DNA of 64,000 bases from Magnetococcales bacterium (GCA_015660855.1 JACSDG010000001.1:26593-90592), one strand, 5' to 3'. Counted from the stretch's first letter, positions 17,842-26,500 are shown. Numbers and translations: made by a program. The notes: generated by a model not told the origin, from the sequence alone.

Positions 17842-19662
17842 ATGCACTCCCTTGAAAACGAAAACGAAACTTTCAAGGTCGATGCCCGAAGACGCCTGGT
17901 CATCCTGGGGGGACTTTTTGCCGGCGGAGCCATGATCATTGGCGGACAGTTGTTCCACCTTCAGGTCATGAATGGTGGTGAGTACCGCAATCTGGCCGAA
18001 GACAACCGTATCAGCCTGCAACCCATACCGGCACTGCGCGGTCGAATCCTTGACCGGCACGGCCGTATTCTGGTGGAGAACAGTGCTGATTTCCAACTTT
18101 TTGTCATTCCTGAACTGGCAGGAGATATTAGGGCATTCATCAGACGCGTACAGCCCTATCTGGACCTGTCCTCCGACAAGATCGAAAAGGTTTTGCGGCA
18201 GGCACAACGACAACGAGGTTTTTTACCTTTGATGGTTCTGTCGCGTTTGACCTGGCCCCAGGTCAACTGGATTGAATCCAGAATCCATACCCTTCCCGGG
18301 GCCTCCATTCAGGTCCAGACCACCCGCAGTTATCCCAGTGGCAATGTCGCTGCCCATCTTTTGGGTTATCTGGGTGAAGTCAACAGCAAGGACATTTTGC
18401 AATATCCCTCCATCCATTTCCGTTCCGGGGACATTGTTGGCAAAACCGGGATGGAAAGAATGTTTGAACTGGAACTTCGCGGCAAAGAGGGTTTTCGGGA
18501 AATGGAGGTCAATGCCGTTGGTCGGCATATCCGCGAACTCAAACGCCAGCCCGCCCACCCTGGTCCCGATCTCAGGCTGACCATTGATGCCGATCTCCAA
18601 GCCGAGGCGGAACTTGCCTTGGCTGGCCAATCGGGTTCGACGGTGTGCCTGAATCCCAACAATGGTGAAGTATTGGCCATGGTCAGCCAGCCCGCTTATG
18701 ACCCCAATCAGTTTATTCGCGGTTTTTCCAGCGACGAGTGGAAGATCCTGGTGACCGATCCCAAACGCCCCCTGATCAACAAAGCCATCCAAGGCCAATA
18801 TCCGCCAGGGTCCACATTTAAAATGGTCGTTGCCCTGGCCGGCTTGCGGGAAGGAAAAATCAATGCCTCGACACGCCATTCCTGTGGTGGCAGCGTCACT
18901 CGGGAAAACCATACCTTCTATTGCTGGAAAAGCCATGGTCATGGACAAATGGATCTCGTTACCGCCATTGAACAATCGTGCGATGTTTTTTTCTACAAGG
19001 TTTCCGAAACACTGGGTATTGATGCCATTGCCCGACAAGCCAAAAGGATGGGATTGGGTGAGATCAGCAATATTGGACTCGAAGGAGAACGTCCAGGACT
19101 TATTCCTTCAAAGGCGTGGAAAAAAGCAGCGTTAGGTCAGCCTTGGTATCCTGGTGAAACGTTGATTTCCGCCATTGGTCAGGGAGCGGTTCTGGCCACT
19201 CCCTTGCAGTTGGCCGTCATGGTCGGAAGCATTGCCAATGGTGGCCATATTTTCCGACCAACGTTCGTACCCACCCCAAAAAACGTGCAACCCAAACCGG
19301 CCTTCTCCCATCCGATCAACCCCACCCACTTGGCTATGGTTCGCAAAGGGATGATCGCCGTACTCCACGGCAAGGGAGGTACGGCACGGCAGTTCAAACC
19401 GGAAAGCGTCATGGCGGCAGGAAAAACCGGAACCTCCCAGGTAGTCAAACACAAACGGGAGAAATCCGGCAAATTGATCAAGGAAGACAATGCGCGTTTC
19501 AAAGATCACGCCCTTTTTGTATGCTATGCCCCGGTGGAGAACCCCCTCATCGCCCTATCGGTGGTTGTGGAACACGGGGGTCACGGCAGTACTGCTGCCG
19601 CACCCATCGCAAAAAGAATTGTCGATTTTTATTTCAACAAATACGGAATTCCCGGCGCATGA
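17842..19662 (+). CDS. mrdA: penicillin-binding protein 2 (elongation transpeptidase)
   Basis: PBP2 cross-links peptidoglycan during cell elongation, in partnership with RodA. From ATG 17842 (GGAGG 9 bp upstream) the protein has 606 residues. It has an N-terminal membrane anchor, a dimerisation domain containing RGRILDRHGRILVEN, and a transpeptidase domain with S324-T-F-K327, S379-C-D381 and K528-T-G530. The open frame extends 15 codons further upstream into mreD, but that extension is not needed. Four cysteines around residues 348-370 include HSCGGS and FYCWK, the cysteine motifs seen in many PBP2 proteins. Confidence 0.96.
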   Translation: MHSLENENETFKVDARRRLVILGGLFAGGAMIIGGQLFHLQVMNGGEYRNLAEDNRISLQPIPALRGRILDRHGRILVENSADFQLFVIPELAGDIRAFIRRVQPYLDLSSDKIEKVLRQAQRQRGFLPLMVLSRLTWPQVNWIESRIHTLPGASIQVQTTRSYPSGNVAAHLLGYLGEVNSKDILQYPSIHFRSGDIVGKTGMERMFELELRGKEGFREMEVNAVGRHIRELKRQPAHPGPDLRLTIDADLQAEAELALAGQSGSTVCLNPNNGEVLAMVSQPAYDPNQFIRGFSSDEWKILVTDPKRPLINKAIQGQYPPGSTFKMVVALAGLREGKINASTRHSCGGSVTRENHTFYCWKSHGHGQMDLVTAIEQSCDVFFYKVSETLGIDAIARQAKRMGLGEISNIGLEGERPGLIPSKAWKKAALGQPWYPGETLISAIGQGAVLATPLQLAVMVGSIANGGHIFRPTFVPTPKNVQPKPAFSHPINPTHLAMVRKGMIAVLHGKGGTARQFKPESVMAAGKTGTSQVVKHKREKSGKLIKEDNARFKDHALFVCYAPVENPLIALSVVVEHGGHGSTAAAPIAKRIVDFYFNKYGIPGA

Positions 19663-20816
19663 GCCTCAACTCCGATGAAAAGAACATCCGTTTCCTTGGT
19701 GAAAGCCGCGTTGGCTGGCGTGATCGTTTTTCCCGGTTTCCCACCAGCCTGCTGGTCTTGCTGACGATCCTGTCCCTGGGTGGTTTTGTGGTTCTTTATT
19801 CGGCCGTTGGCGGGGGGGAAAACCTGGACTATGTCTGGCGCCAGGGGGCACGCTTTGGTGTCGGACTGGTCTTGATGCTGGTCATCGCCATGTCGGGCAG
19901 TGAGAAGGTTTATCGCCGCTACGCCTACCTCTTTTATGGCATCTCCCTGGCCTTGCTCATTGTTGTTTTCCTGACCGGCACCATCGGTATGGGAGCACGT
20001 CGCTGGCTGGTCATTGGTTTTCTCAACCTGCAACCTTCGGAGCTGATGAAAGTGACACTGGTCCTGGCACTGGCCCGATATTTTCATGACCGTTCCATTT
20101 CCATGCGCCTGGGGGTTGCCGATTTGATCATTCCCCTCCTGATGATTCTTCTGCCGACGGCACTTATCGTCAAACAGCCCGATTTAGGCACCTCCATCCT
20201 TTTGTCGGGGGTGGGCATGGCGGTCATCGTCGCCGCCGGGCTGGAATGGAAAATTTTCATTGCCGTCATCTGCCTTGTCGGTGCTTCCCTGCCCCTGGGT
20301 TGGAATCTGATGCACGATTATCAACGCCGGCGCATCCTCACCCTGTTTTCCCCGGAAAAGGATCCCCTGGGGGCGGGTTATCACATCATCCAGTCCAAAA
20401 TCGCCGTCGGTTCCGGCGGCATCTTTGGCAAAGGATTCATGGCGGGGAGTCAGAGTCAACTCAACTTTTTACCGGAACGACACACCGACTTCATCTTTTC
20501 GGTCCTCGCTGAAGAATGGGGCTTCGTAGGGGGGCTGCTTCTGCTCTCCCTGTATTGTATGATCGTCTTGCGTGCCCTGATCATCGCCTCCATGGCTTCC
20601 GACCGCTTCGGACTTTTAACCGTTGTCGGGTTGACGGCCTTGTTTTCCTTTCAGGTACTGGTCAATATGGGAATGGTCATCGGCCTGCTTCCCGTGGTCG
20701 GTATTCCGTTGCCCATGATCAGTTATGGCGGGAGTTCCATGTTGACGTTGATGATCGCCATGGGTTTGATGATCCACGTCAGCATCCACTCCAAACAACA
20801 CGGTCGCACCATTTAG
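19659..20816 (+). CDS. rodA: peptidoglycan glycosyltransferase RodA (SEDS family)
   Basis: RodA polymerises lipid II into glycan strands during elongation. The ATG at 19659 overlaps the mrdA stop (ATGA), giving a 385-residue polytopic membrane protein. SEDS signatures are GARRWLVIGFLNLQPSE, KQPDLGTSI (with the conserved catalytic Asp), GSGGIFGKGF, LPERHTDFIFSVLAEEWGF and the C-terminal PLPMISYGGSS. The overlap with mrdA fits stoichiometric production of the RodA-PBP2 pair. Confidence 0.96.
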   Translation: MSLNSDEKNIRFLGESRVGWRDRFSRFPTSLLVLLTILSLGGFVVLYSAVGGGENLDYVWRQGARFGVGLVLMLVIAMSGSEKVYRRYAYLFYGISLALLIVVFLTGTIGMGARRWLVIGFLNLQPSELMKVTLVLALARYFHDRSISMRLGVADLIIPLLMILLPTALIVKQPDLGTSILLSGVGMAVIVAAGLEWKIFIAVICLVGASLPLGWNLMHDYQRRRILTLFSPEKDPLGAGYHIIQSKIAVGSGGIFGKGFMAGSQSQLNFLPERHTDFIFSVLAEEWGFVGGLLLLSLYCMIVLRALIIASMASDRFGLLTVVGLTALFSFQVLVNMGMVIGLLPVVGIPLPMISYGGSSMLTLMIAMGLMIHVSIHSKQHGRTI

Positions 20817-20840
20817 TGCCGACAGCAAAGGAGTTGCTCA

Positions 20841-21785
20841 ATGAAACTCTCCGAAATAGCGCAAACCCTGAATCTGGAACTCCTGGGGGCCGATGTTGAA
20901 ATACACAAGGTTGTACCAGTGGAACAGGCCGCCGCCGGAGATCTGTCCTTTGTCATCGATACCCAATGGCTGGAAAAAGCCCCGCTCCATTCCGTCCTGA
21001 TTGTGCCCGAAAACCTAGCATCTCTTATTCAGGGCCGATCTGGCCTCAAAAGCAACCATCCCCACCTGGACGCGGCACGCGCCGCCATCCTCCTGGGGAT
21101 GACCCCTTTTGCCGCAGAACCTGGCATTCACCCTCAAGCCATCGTTCATCCCGGTGCCCGACTGGGGGTCGGAGTCTCTGTGGGGCCTGGGGCGATGATT
21201 AGTGATCGAGTCACCATCGGACAGAACAGTGCCATCCACGCAGGAGCCGTCATCCTCCCTGGAACGGTGATCGGGGAACGTTGCGTCATCCAGGCCAATG
21301 CCGTCGTCGGTGCCGATGGTTATGGTTATGAATTGGTCCAGGGCCGTCACGTCAAAATTCCCCATTTTGGGGGGGTTACCATTGGCAACGATGTGGAAAT
21401 CGGGGCCTGCACCACCATCGACCGTGCCCGATTCGGTGCCACCACCATTGGCGACGGTACCAAAATCGACAACCAGGTTCAGATTGCTCACAATTGCCAA
21501 ATTGGCAAAGGGTGTCTCATCGTCGGTCAGGTGGGACTGTCGGGATCGTGTCAAATCAAGGATTATGTCGTTATCGCCGGTCAGGCGGGGGTTATCCCCC
21601 ATGTGACCATTGGCGAAAGGGCACGCATCGCCGCCGGTACCGGTGTCGCGGAGGATGTCCCCGCCGGGGCCACATGGTCGGGATGGTGGGGGCAAAACCA
21701 CCGTGACACCAAAATTCAGGTTGTCATGATGCGGAAACTTCCGGAAATCATGAAAAAAATGCGCTCTTTCATGGAAAAAACCTGA
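20841..21785 (+). CDS. lpxD: UDP-3-O-(3-hydroxyacyl)glucosamine N-acyltransferase
   Basis: LpxD adds the second hydroxyacyl chain in lipid A synthesis. The 314 residues comprise the N-terminal uridine-binding domain (SEIAQTLNLELLG, GDLSFV) and a left-handed parallel beta-helix of hexapeptide repeats, with the conserved GADGYGYE segment and the catalytic His in QIAHNCQIG. GGAG lies about 8 bp before the ATG. Unusually it stands directly after the mre/mrd genes with no bamA, fabZ or lpxA next to it, so the lipid A genes are split in this genome. It shows the organism has lipid A and an outer membrane. Confidence 0.96.
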   Translation: MKLSEIAQTLNLELLGADVEIHKVVPVEQAAAGDLSFVIDTQWLEKAPLHSVLIVPENLASLIQGRSGLKSNHPHLDAARAAILLGMTPFAAEPGIHPQAIVHPGARLGVGVSVGPGAMISDRVTIGQNSAIHAGAVILPGTVIGERCVIQANAVVGADGYGYELVQGRHVKIPHFGGVTIGNDVEIGACTTIDRARFGATTIGDGTKIDNQVQIAHNCQIGKGCLIVGQVGLSGSCQIKDYVVIAGQAGVIPHVTIGERARIAAGTGVAEDVPAGATWSGWWGQNHRDTKIQVVMMRKLPEIMKKMRSFMEKT

Positions 21786-21795
21786 CGCAGACACC

Positions 21796-22440
21796 ATGTC
21801 GCCCCTTCACCCGATTTTTCTCAACATACTGGGGCGAACCCCTGAATCGGGGAAGGTCAAGACCAGGCTGATTCCCTTGCTGGGGGCCGAGGGGGCTACC
21901 AAGGCCCATGAATCTCTTCTGACCCATGTGGTTCACACCGGCCTGACCTGGTGTCTTGGTGCTGGCAACCGCAATATATTGCTATGGTGTACTCCTGACA
22001 CCCGGCATCCTTTCTTTGACGGTCTCCTCCCCCACAATCAACGCCGCCTGCAACCGGACGGAGATTTGGGGGTGCGGCTGAACCATATCGCCGTCAGCCA
22101 ACTTGTCAACAACCAGCACGTCATCCTTTTGGGTGGGGATGCCGCTTCGATAACGGTAAAAATTCTCGATCAAACACAGGCCGCCCTCCGTCACCACGAT
22201 GCAATCATGGCTCCCACGGAAGACGGCGGTTATGCCTTGCTTGCCCTGTCCCGTTATCATGCCGGACTATTTCAAAAAATCTCCTGGGGAACGGCGTCTG
22301 TGGCAGAGGAAACCAGAAAATTTTTTTCCGCCATGGGTTGGCAATGGAAAGAACTCCCCATGCAGTGGGACGTTGACCGCCCGCAAGATTGGCAACGCTT
22401 TGAAAAACTGCGACTAAAGCATCCCAGTCGTAGACTGTGA
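21796..22440 (+). CDS. DUF2064 / TIGR04282-type glycosyltransferase-like protein
   Basis: The 214-residue product resembles the DUF2064 family, a MobA-like nucleotidyl/glycosyl-transferase fold. Visible landmarks are LGRTPESGKVKTRLIP at the N terminus, a GGDAASI segment where relatives have GSDxPxL, and PTEDGGYALLAL. Some members work in arsenosugar or other small-molecule glycosylation, but no partner gene is here to decide. The altered GGD motif may affect metal binding. It follows lpxD by 10 bp and is probably read through from it. Confidence 0.8.
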   Translation: MSPLHPIFLNILGRTPESGKVKTRLIPLLGAEGATKAHESLLTHVVHTGLTWCLGAGNRNILLWCTPDTRHPFFDGLLPHNQRRLQPDGDLGVRLNHIAVSQLVNNQHVILLGGDAASITVKILDQTQAALRHHDAIMAPTEDGGYALLALSRYHAGLFQKISWGTASVAEETRKFFSAMGWQWKELPMQWDVDRPQDWQRFEKLRLKHPSRRL

Positions 22441-22477
22441 ACAGGACTCCCCACTTGCAAGCCTGGAGGTAAACACG

Positions 22478-22717
22478 ATGACCCAATTTTCCCCCACCAT
22501 TCGCGTATGGGATCTGCCCACCCGCATTTTCCACTGGAATGAAGCCCTTTTTTTCATGATGGCCACCTTGGTCGGAATTCACTTGGCTGGCGTTGTTGTT
22601 GAATCCGTGCTCCACCGGGAAAATTTGGTAGCCGTCATGTTTCACGGTCGCAAAAGAGTTGAAAATTCCAAGGTTGTTCCAGACTCGGTTCCCGCACGCC
22701 CCCCGATTTCCCCCTGA
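22478..22717 (+). pseudogene. internally deleted cytochrome b561-like protein
   Basis: The 79-residue frame joins two separate parts of a membrane cytochrome b561. Residues 1-20 match the N terminus (IRVWDLPTRIFHW, with H19), and residues 21-60 match the C-terminal membrane segment and cap (LVGIHLAGVVVESVLHRENL, H35). Roughly the middle two membrane helices are absent, with the frame preserved. The ribosome binding site GGAGG 9 bp upstream is intact. A complete family member is about 180-200 residues, so this is best read as an in-frame deletion remnant that may still be translated but is unlikely to form a normal two-heme protein. Confidence 0.75.
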
Positions 22718-22748
22718 TGCTTCTTCTGGAATCGCAGATTACAATCGG

Positions 22749-23735
22749 TCAAACCGATACTGACGGCCCGCCACGATGGACCCAACGATGGATGCGATTG
22801 ATGATGCGTTTTTGCTCCTGATCGTTCAGACTCGCATACAGAGGCAAGGCCAACCCGTGACGCGCAAAACGCCGTTGCCAGGTCATGTGTTCAACCTCTG
22901 GAGACGAAAAATACCCCGTCGACTCTGCCAGGATTCCCCCCTTGCGCAAAAAATGACACAACCCATCCCGCTGGGATTCCTCATCAAACCACAGGTAAAA
23001 CCCATGCCACCATCGCGGTGTAACCGAAGGCATGCCGAACATCCCCCCCGTTCGTATGGCGAGATACCTGGAAGCCAGTGATGAACGCCGCGCCAACAGA
23101 GGCTCCATTTGTCTAAATTGCGACATCCCCAAAGCCGCCATCAATGCCGAAGGTGGATGACGTCGTGCCTGAAGCTGGGCAGCCATTGAAGCATCGCGGC
23201 ACAGAATCAATGCCGCATTTCCTCCTTGAATCATGGCGTTGCCATCCAAAACCATCAATTGCACCGCACCATACCCCGTTCCCGGCAGTGGTGCCGGCAT
23301 GGAGGACAGATCTTCCAACACTGTCCCCGGCCCGTCAGGGGCTGAAACCGGAATTCCCTGGAAATGATCGACAAACACTCCCGAGAAACCGCCATCTCTG
23401 GAAATGGAAAGGGGATAGGTTGGCTCTACATCATGGAAAACCACCCGAATCCATGCAGCGGCAAAGCCCTCGCGCCAGGCAGGATGCATCCCGGACCCTG
23501 CTGCGATGCGCGCACCGTCCCGCCAGCCGAGGACATCCTTGAGGGCCAGGATTGCATCCACAGGATCGTCAAAAAGGATGGCCCTGCGGTTCCACAATTC
23601 AGACCAGGCCAATTGCCACTGCGACACCAATTCGTCGTTCCTGAATGGCGATAAGGACAGTTGACCTGCTACCGCATCCAGGTCCAGCCGGGTCAGGTCA
23701 GGCCGCATCAGGGGTATGGTTGTTTTTTTGCGCAT
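22749..23735 (-). CDS. DegT/DnrJ-like PLP-aminotransferase fold protein lacking the PLP lysine
   Basis: The overall pattern follows the DegT/DnrJ/EryC1/StrS sugar aminotransferases: an N-terminal IPLMRPDL segment, VLED in place of the VIEDAA motif, and a C-terminal half matching the small domain. In the active-site stretch (VLDGNAMIQGG, residues 162-172 from ATG 23735) the lysine that normally binds pyridoxal phosphate aligns with Asn166. The preceding DAA and SFH motifs are also altered. It therefore probably cannot act as a normal aminotransferase. ATG 23735 has AGGGACG upstream; a frame starting 75 bp earlier is open but less likely. It is divergent from the FHA-like gene. Confidence 0.7.
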   Translation of the reverse strand: MRKKTTIPLMRPDLTRLDLDAVAGQLSLSPFRNDELVSQWQLAWSELWNRRAILFDDPVDAILALKDVLGWRDGARIAAGSGMHPAWREGFAAAWIRVVFHDVEPTYPLSISRDGGFSGVFVDHFQGIPVSAPDGPGTVLEDLSSMPAPLPGTGYGAVQLMVLDGNAMIQGGNAALILCRDASMAAQLQARRHPPSALMAALGMSQFRQMEPLLARRSSLASRYLAIRTGGMFGMPSVTPRWWHGFYLWFDEESQRDGLCHFLRKGGILAESTGYFSSPEVEHMTWQRRFARHGLALPLYASLNDQEQKRIINRIHRWVHRGGPSVSV

Positions 23736-23843
23736 CGATTGCGTCCCTGCGGGCTTGTCAGCCCATCTGTTTTCCTCTGTCTGCTGGAACCATTTTTCCT
23801 CTCCTGGCAAGGGTAAAAATCCGACTTTTTATGGAAAATGGTG

Positions 23844-23873
23844 ATGACAACCGGTCGATGGCGAGAGTATAAT
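23844..23873 (+). promoter_or_regulatory. candidate sigma-70 promoter for the FHA-like gene
   Basis: ATGACA at 23844-23849 and a perfect TATAAT at 23868-23873, separated by 18 bp. Transcription would begin near 23880, which argues for a translation start downstream of GTG 23881, for example ATG 23905 or 23959. Confidence 0.6.
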
Positions 23874-23904
23874 CAGATCCGTGGTGGGGGAAACCATTCA
23901 AGCC

Positions 23905-24699
23905 ATGGTCTCCATCTGCCGAACATGTAGTCAAGGGCACCCAAAATCGGATTATCAAATGTTTTCCACGCTCACTCCAAGGCTTCTCAACAACAGGGAA
24001 ATCAGATCCTGGATCGCGGCTGTGCATGCCGCCTCTTCCCGGGTTTTCGCCTTGGTCCACCATGCGGCCATCTTCAATCCGCACATGTTTCACCACTGGG
24101 ATCTCAGAGCCAGGTTTCTGGCACTGTTTTCCGTCCCCTCGCTGGCGTTGTCCCGGTCTGTGCATCTGCACCATGCCGACTTTGAAAAAATCCGGAGTTG
24201 GCTGGAGAGTTTCCCCCATATGTGGGCGCACATCAACCCCCTTGCCCACCTTGACGACAGGTTTGTACCCCATCCCGGAGAGGTTGCGGGGAAGGTGGCG
24301 GATGTTTCCCTCGCTTTGTGGTACGCAACGTTGCGGCATGTCGCCATTTTTCTGGGTAGCGACGAGCGGTTGGAAATCATCGTCAAAACCGACAACCATC
24401 CCAAGCTTACCATTCATCCGGAAAAAGGAAAGCGTGTCATTGTTTTCGGAAACGGCTGTGACAGCCCGAGTCGGAAAAAAGAATATGTGCACATCCCTGA
24501 TGATGAGTTGTTTCACGAGCATCTCGTCATTGGCTACAGCCGTTTTCACGGGTGGCAAATCCGAAAAATGGAGGGCGAGTTTGGTTGTGGTTCCCAATAT
24601 TCGACCGACAGCCTCAACGATTCCATTCCGTTGAGCGATTGCGCCATCATGCGCATCGGCCACACATCCATCCTTATCAATGTCGAAAACAAAACCTGA
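23905..24699 (+). CDS. protein with a degenerate FHA-like C-terminal domain
   Basis: The C-terminal 95 residues (nt 24403-24690) follow the order of a forkhead-associated domain. There is a FGNG turn where FHA domains have GR, then IPDDELFHEHLVI matching the usual D-x2-S-R-x-H segment, a GWQIRKM strand, and PLSDCAIMRIGHTSILI matching the closing strands. The phosphothreonine-contacting Gly-Arg and Ser-Arg pairs are replaced (Asn, and Phe-His), so classical phosphopeptide binding is doubtful. The N-terminal 150 residues are His- and Trp-rich, with no recognised domain. Starts at 23881, 23905 and 23959 are all open; the upstream promoter candidate favours the last two. Confidence 0.6.
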   Translation: MVSICRTCSQGHPKSDYQMFSTLTPRLLNNREIRSWIAAVHAASSRVFALVHHAAIFNPHMFHHWDLRARFLALFSVPSLALSRSVHLHHADFEKIRSWLESFPHMWAHINPLAHLDDRFVPHPGEVAGKVADVSLALWYATLRHVAIFLGSDERLEIIVKTDNHPKLTIHPEKGKRVIVFGNGCDSPSRKKEYVHIPDDELFHEHLVIGYSRFHGWQIRKMEGEFGCGSQYSTDSLNDSIPLSDCAIMRIGHTSILINVENKT

Positions 24700-24729
24700 C
24701 CCAGGGCCGCCGGGGGGATGATCCCCACT

Positions 24730-25446
24730 TTAACTCCCGCAATAGTTTTTGCCAGACTTTGTTTTTCCAATATGTGGGCAAATGGACCGCAGGTTGGATT
24801 CCTCGGCGTTGTTTTTGGCAAAGATCACAATTTCTTCCCCCCTGTTTGCGGCAAAAACAAGTTCCATATTGCCACGAAGCAAAGATTTTAAATCTTTTGG
24901 AGCTTTGTTCCACAGGGAGAGACTCATTTTGGCCACGGCCATTTGAATGGATCTTTCCTCTGGGCCTGTGGTGATGGCGTTGGCCATGGCGCGATAAAGT
25001 TCATCATCCCTTTGGTCAAGACGGTATTTGGCCAAAGCCAGATTGACCCACCCGTAGGGCCAGGTTGGTCGAAGTGAGACGGCTTGCCTGAGATGAATCA
25101 GGGCCTGTTGCCGTTTTTCTTTTATTGCTCCATCCCGACCATCCCCGCCCTGCAATCGCCATTGCAGCAGTCGAGCTATGGTTTCATGGTGATCGGGATT
25201 ATTGGCATCCAGACGCATGGCCGTCTGCATCCGATTCCAGGCCAGCTCCCATGTCGTCTGATTTGGGAGCAATGCCCTGCTCTTCCACTGTTCCAACCGC
25301 ATCTTCGCCGCCAGGGCATTCAAATCCGCCACCCCTTGGTTGACGGCCACATGGGACAACTGCAGCAAAAGTACCAAAGCACTAATGGCCAGAAGGACGC
25401 GAAACAGGAAGGAAAACACGACTTGGAAGGTAAAGGTGATACTCAT
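24730..25446 (-). CDS. VpsP-like polysaccharide biosynthesis protein
   Basis: The 238-residue product starts with one membrane segment (about residues 8-30), followed by a region with the TPR-like pattern seen in VpsP proteins: WELAWNRMQTAMRLDANNPD, HETIARLLQW and LRPTWPYGWVNLALAKYRL. VpsP members accompany exopolysaccharide/exosortase loci and are of unknown biochemical role. No other polysaccharide gene is adjacent, but the neighbouring DegT-like gene is a sugar-aminotransferase relative. It is convergent with the FHA-like gene across 30 bp. The ribosome binding site is weak. Confidence 0.7.
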   Translation of the reverse strand: MSITFTFQVVFSFLFRVLLAISALVLLLQLSHVAVNQGVADLNALAAKMRLEQWKSRALLPNQTTWELAWNRMQTAMRLDANNPDHHETIARLLQWRLQGGDGRDGAIKEKRQQALIHLRQAVSLRPTWPYGWVNLALAKYRLDQRDDELYRAMANAITTGPEERSIQMAVAKMSLSLWNKAPKDLKSLLRGNMELVFAANRGEEIVIFAKNNAEESNLRSICPHIGKTKSGKNYCGS

Positions 25447-25626
25447 TCAGCCCCACAAGATTTTCGGTGAATAATTAATCATTCCGTCTTCGCTTCCTTG
25501 GTATATAATCAATCGGGTTCAAACAGTTTTTATATCTTATTTTTTTCTGTTGATCTGATGCTGTTTTAACGGAATATAAGGTCATGTACTTGTAATGCAA
25601 TTCTTGCAGGTAACGACACGGATCGC

Positions 25627-25647
25627 CGCTTTTGGCAACGGCGGTTG
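25627..25647 (+). repeat. left copy of 21-bp imperfect direct repeat flanking the toxin-antitoxin region
   Basis: CGCTTTTGGCAACGGCGGTT plus G. It matches the copy at 26958-26978 at 19 of 21 positions, with a 14-bp identical core (GGCAACGGCGGTTG). Confidence 0.7.
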
Positions 25648-25697
25648 ATTATTCGCAAAGTGAATGTGTGTAATACGTGCGAACGCTTGTTTAACAC

Positions 25698-26021
25698 ATG
25701 GGAATGCCAAGCTTCAAGGTATATTTTCAGGCTGGATTTGGTTTAATTTTATCCAGGAAGCAGAAACAGTTTGTGCCAGTTTTTGAAATGGTGCGACTTG
25801 AGGCGTTTTTGTACGGGGCCATCGGATATATTGCCCCTGTGGACAAAGTGGAAGGATGCGCTCAACTCATTTTTGATGAACGTAAACGTAAACTGACTGA
25901 GGTTCAGAAATGCCGGAAGGCAAAGGGATCAAGTCAACTGAGCGAGGGAGACAATCAGTCCAACAATATGAAACCTATTGACATTTCGATCAATACGGAG
26001 GAAGGTTTCGCTACCGGGTAA
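25698..26021 (+). CDS. hypothetical protein, doubtful
   Basis: A 107-codon frame from ATG 25698 with no good ribosome binding site. The product is weakly basic, has no recognised motif and ends in a polar, Asn/Ser-rich tail. It may be a chance frame or part of a decayed gene. Confidence 0.25.
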   Translation: MGMPSFKVYFQAGFGLILSRKQKQFVPVFEMVRLEAFLYGAIGYIAPVDKVEGCAQLIFDERKRKLTEVQKCRKAKGSSQLSEGDNQSNNMKPIDISINTEEGFATG

Positions 26022-26266
26022 AACGGAGGCGGGCATTTGCTGGCGAGCAAACCGTCATAGAGATAATCCTGGTTGGACTCACCGAGCCAATGGTTAGGGC
26101 GAGGGGTGAAAGTCTTCTTGTCCTTCCCCCGTTGGAGGGTAGACCCACCATGCCTGAAAAGACGCAGCCTTCGTTACATTAATGCGTTAAAAAAAGACAG
26201 ATAAAGTGGCTTATCCGCGATGGCCTTTTGTCGGATTTCCGCTGAACCAGCACAGGAGATACCCCC

Positions 26267-26500
26267 ATGGCTATAGCCGAGAAAATTTACGAACGCGCCC
26301 GGCAATTACCCGCAGAGAAGGCAGTGGAAGTGTTGGATTTCATCGGTTATCTGGAAATGAAACTGGGACAGCAACAACAAGACGACGACCGGGAACGCCC
26401 TATGACAACAAAGGAATTTCTTGATCGTTTTGCTGGAGCAATCCCAGACTTTCCGAACATTGAGGACGAAGGATCACTCCAGGAACGGGATCCGTTGTGA
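26267..26500 (+). CDS. vapB: antitoxin of a VapBC-type pair (DUF2281-like)
   Basis: This 77-residue protein has the N-terminal pattern of DUF2281 antitoxins (KIYERARQLPAEKAVEVLDFIGYLE) and an acidic, disordered C-terminal half that would wrap the toxin. AGGAG lies 8 bp before the ATG. Its stop overlaps the toxin start (TGATG), the usual arrangement. The pair probably autoregulates, as is common in the family; no operator was identified with confidence. It lies inside a region bounded by direct repeats. Confidence 0.85.
   Translation: MAIAEKIYERARQLPAEKAVEVLDFIGYLEMKLGQQQQDDDRERPMTTKEFLDRFAGAIPDFPNIEDEGSLQERDPL

Larger units (their letters stand above)
25447..26266. other. AT-rich accessory stretch with no recognised gene
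   Basis: Base use is visibly AT-richer than the surroundings at 25480-25680. One frame runs 25698-26021 (listed separately); another is open from 25982 to 26182 in a different frame, with a basic RFRYRVKRRR stretch, and could be the remnant of a broken gene. A copy of a 21-bp direct repeat lies at 25627-25647, its partner after vapC. No promoter or terminator is convincing. Confidence 0.45.

Noticed and set aside
23758..24663. Minus-strand frame of about 300 codons opposite the FHA-like gene
   Set aside because: The plus strand has a candidate promoter and a recognisable FHA-like pattern; the minus product has none.
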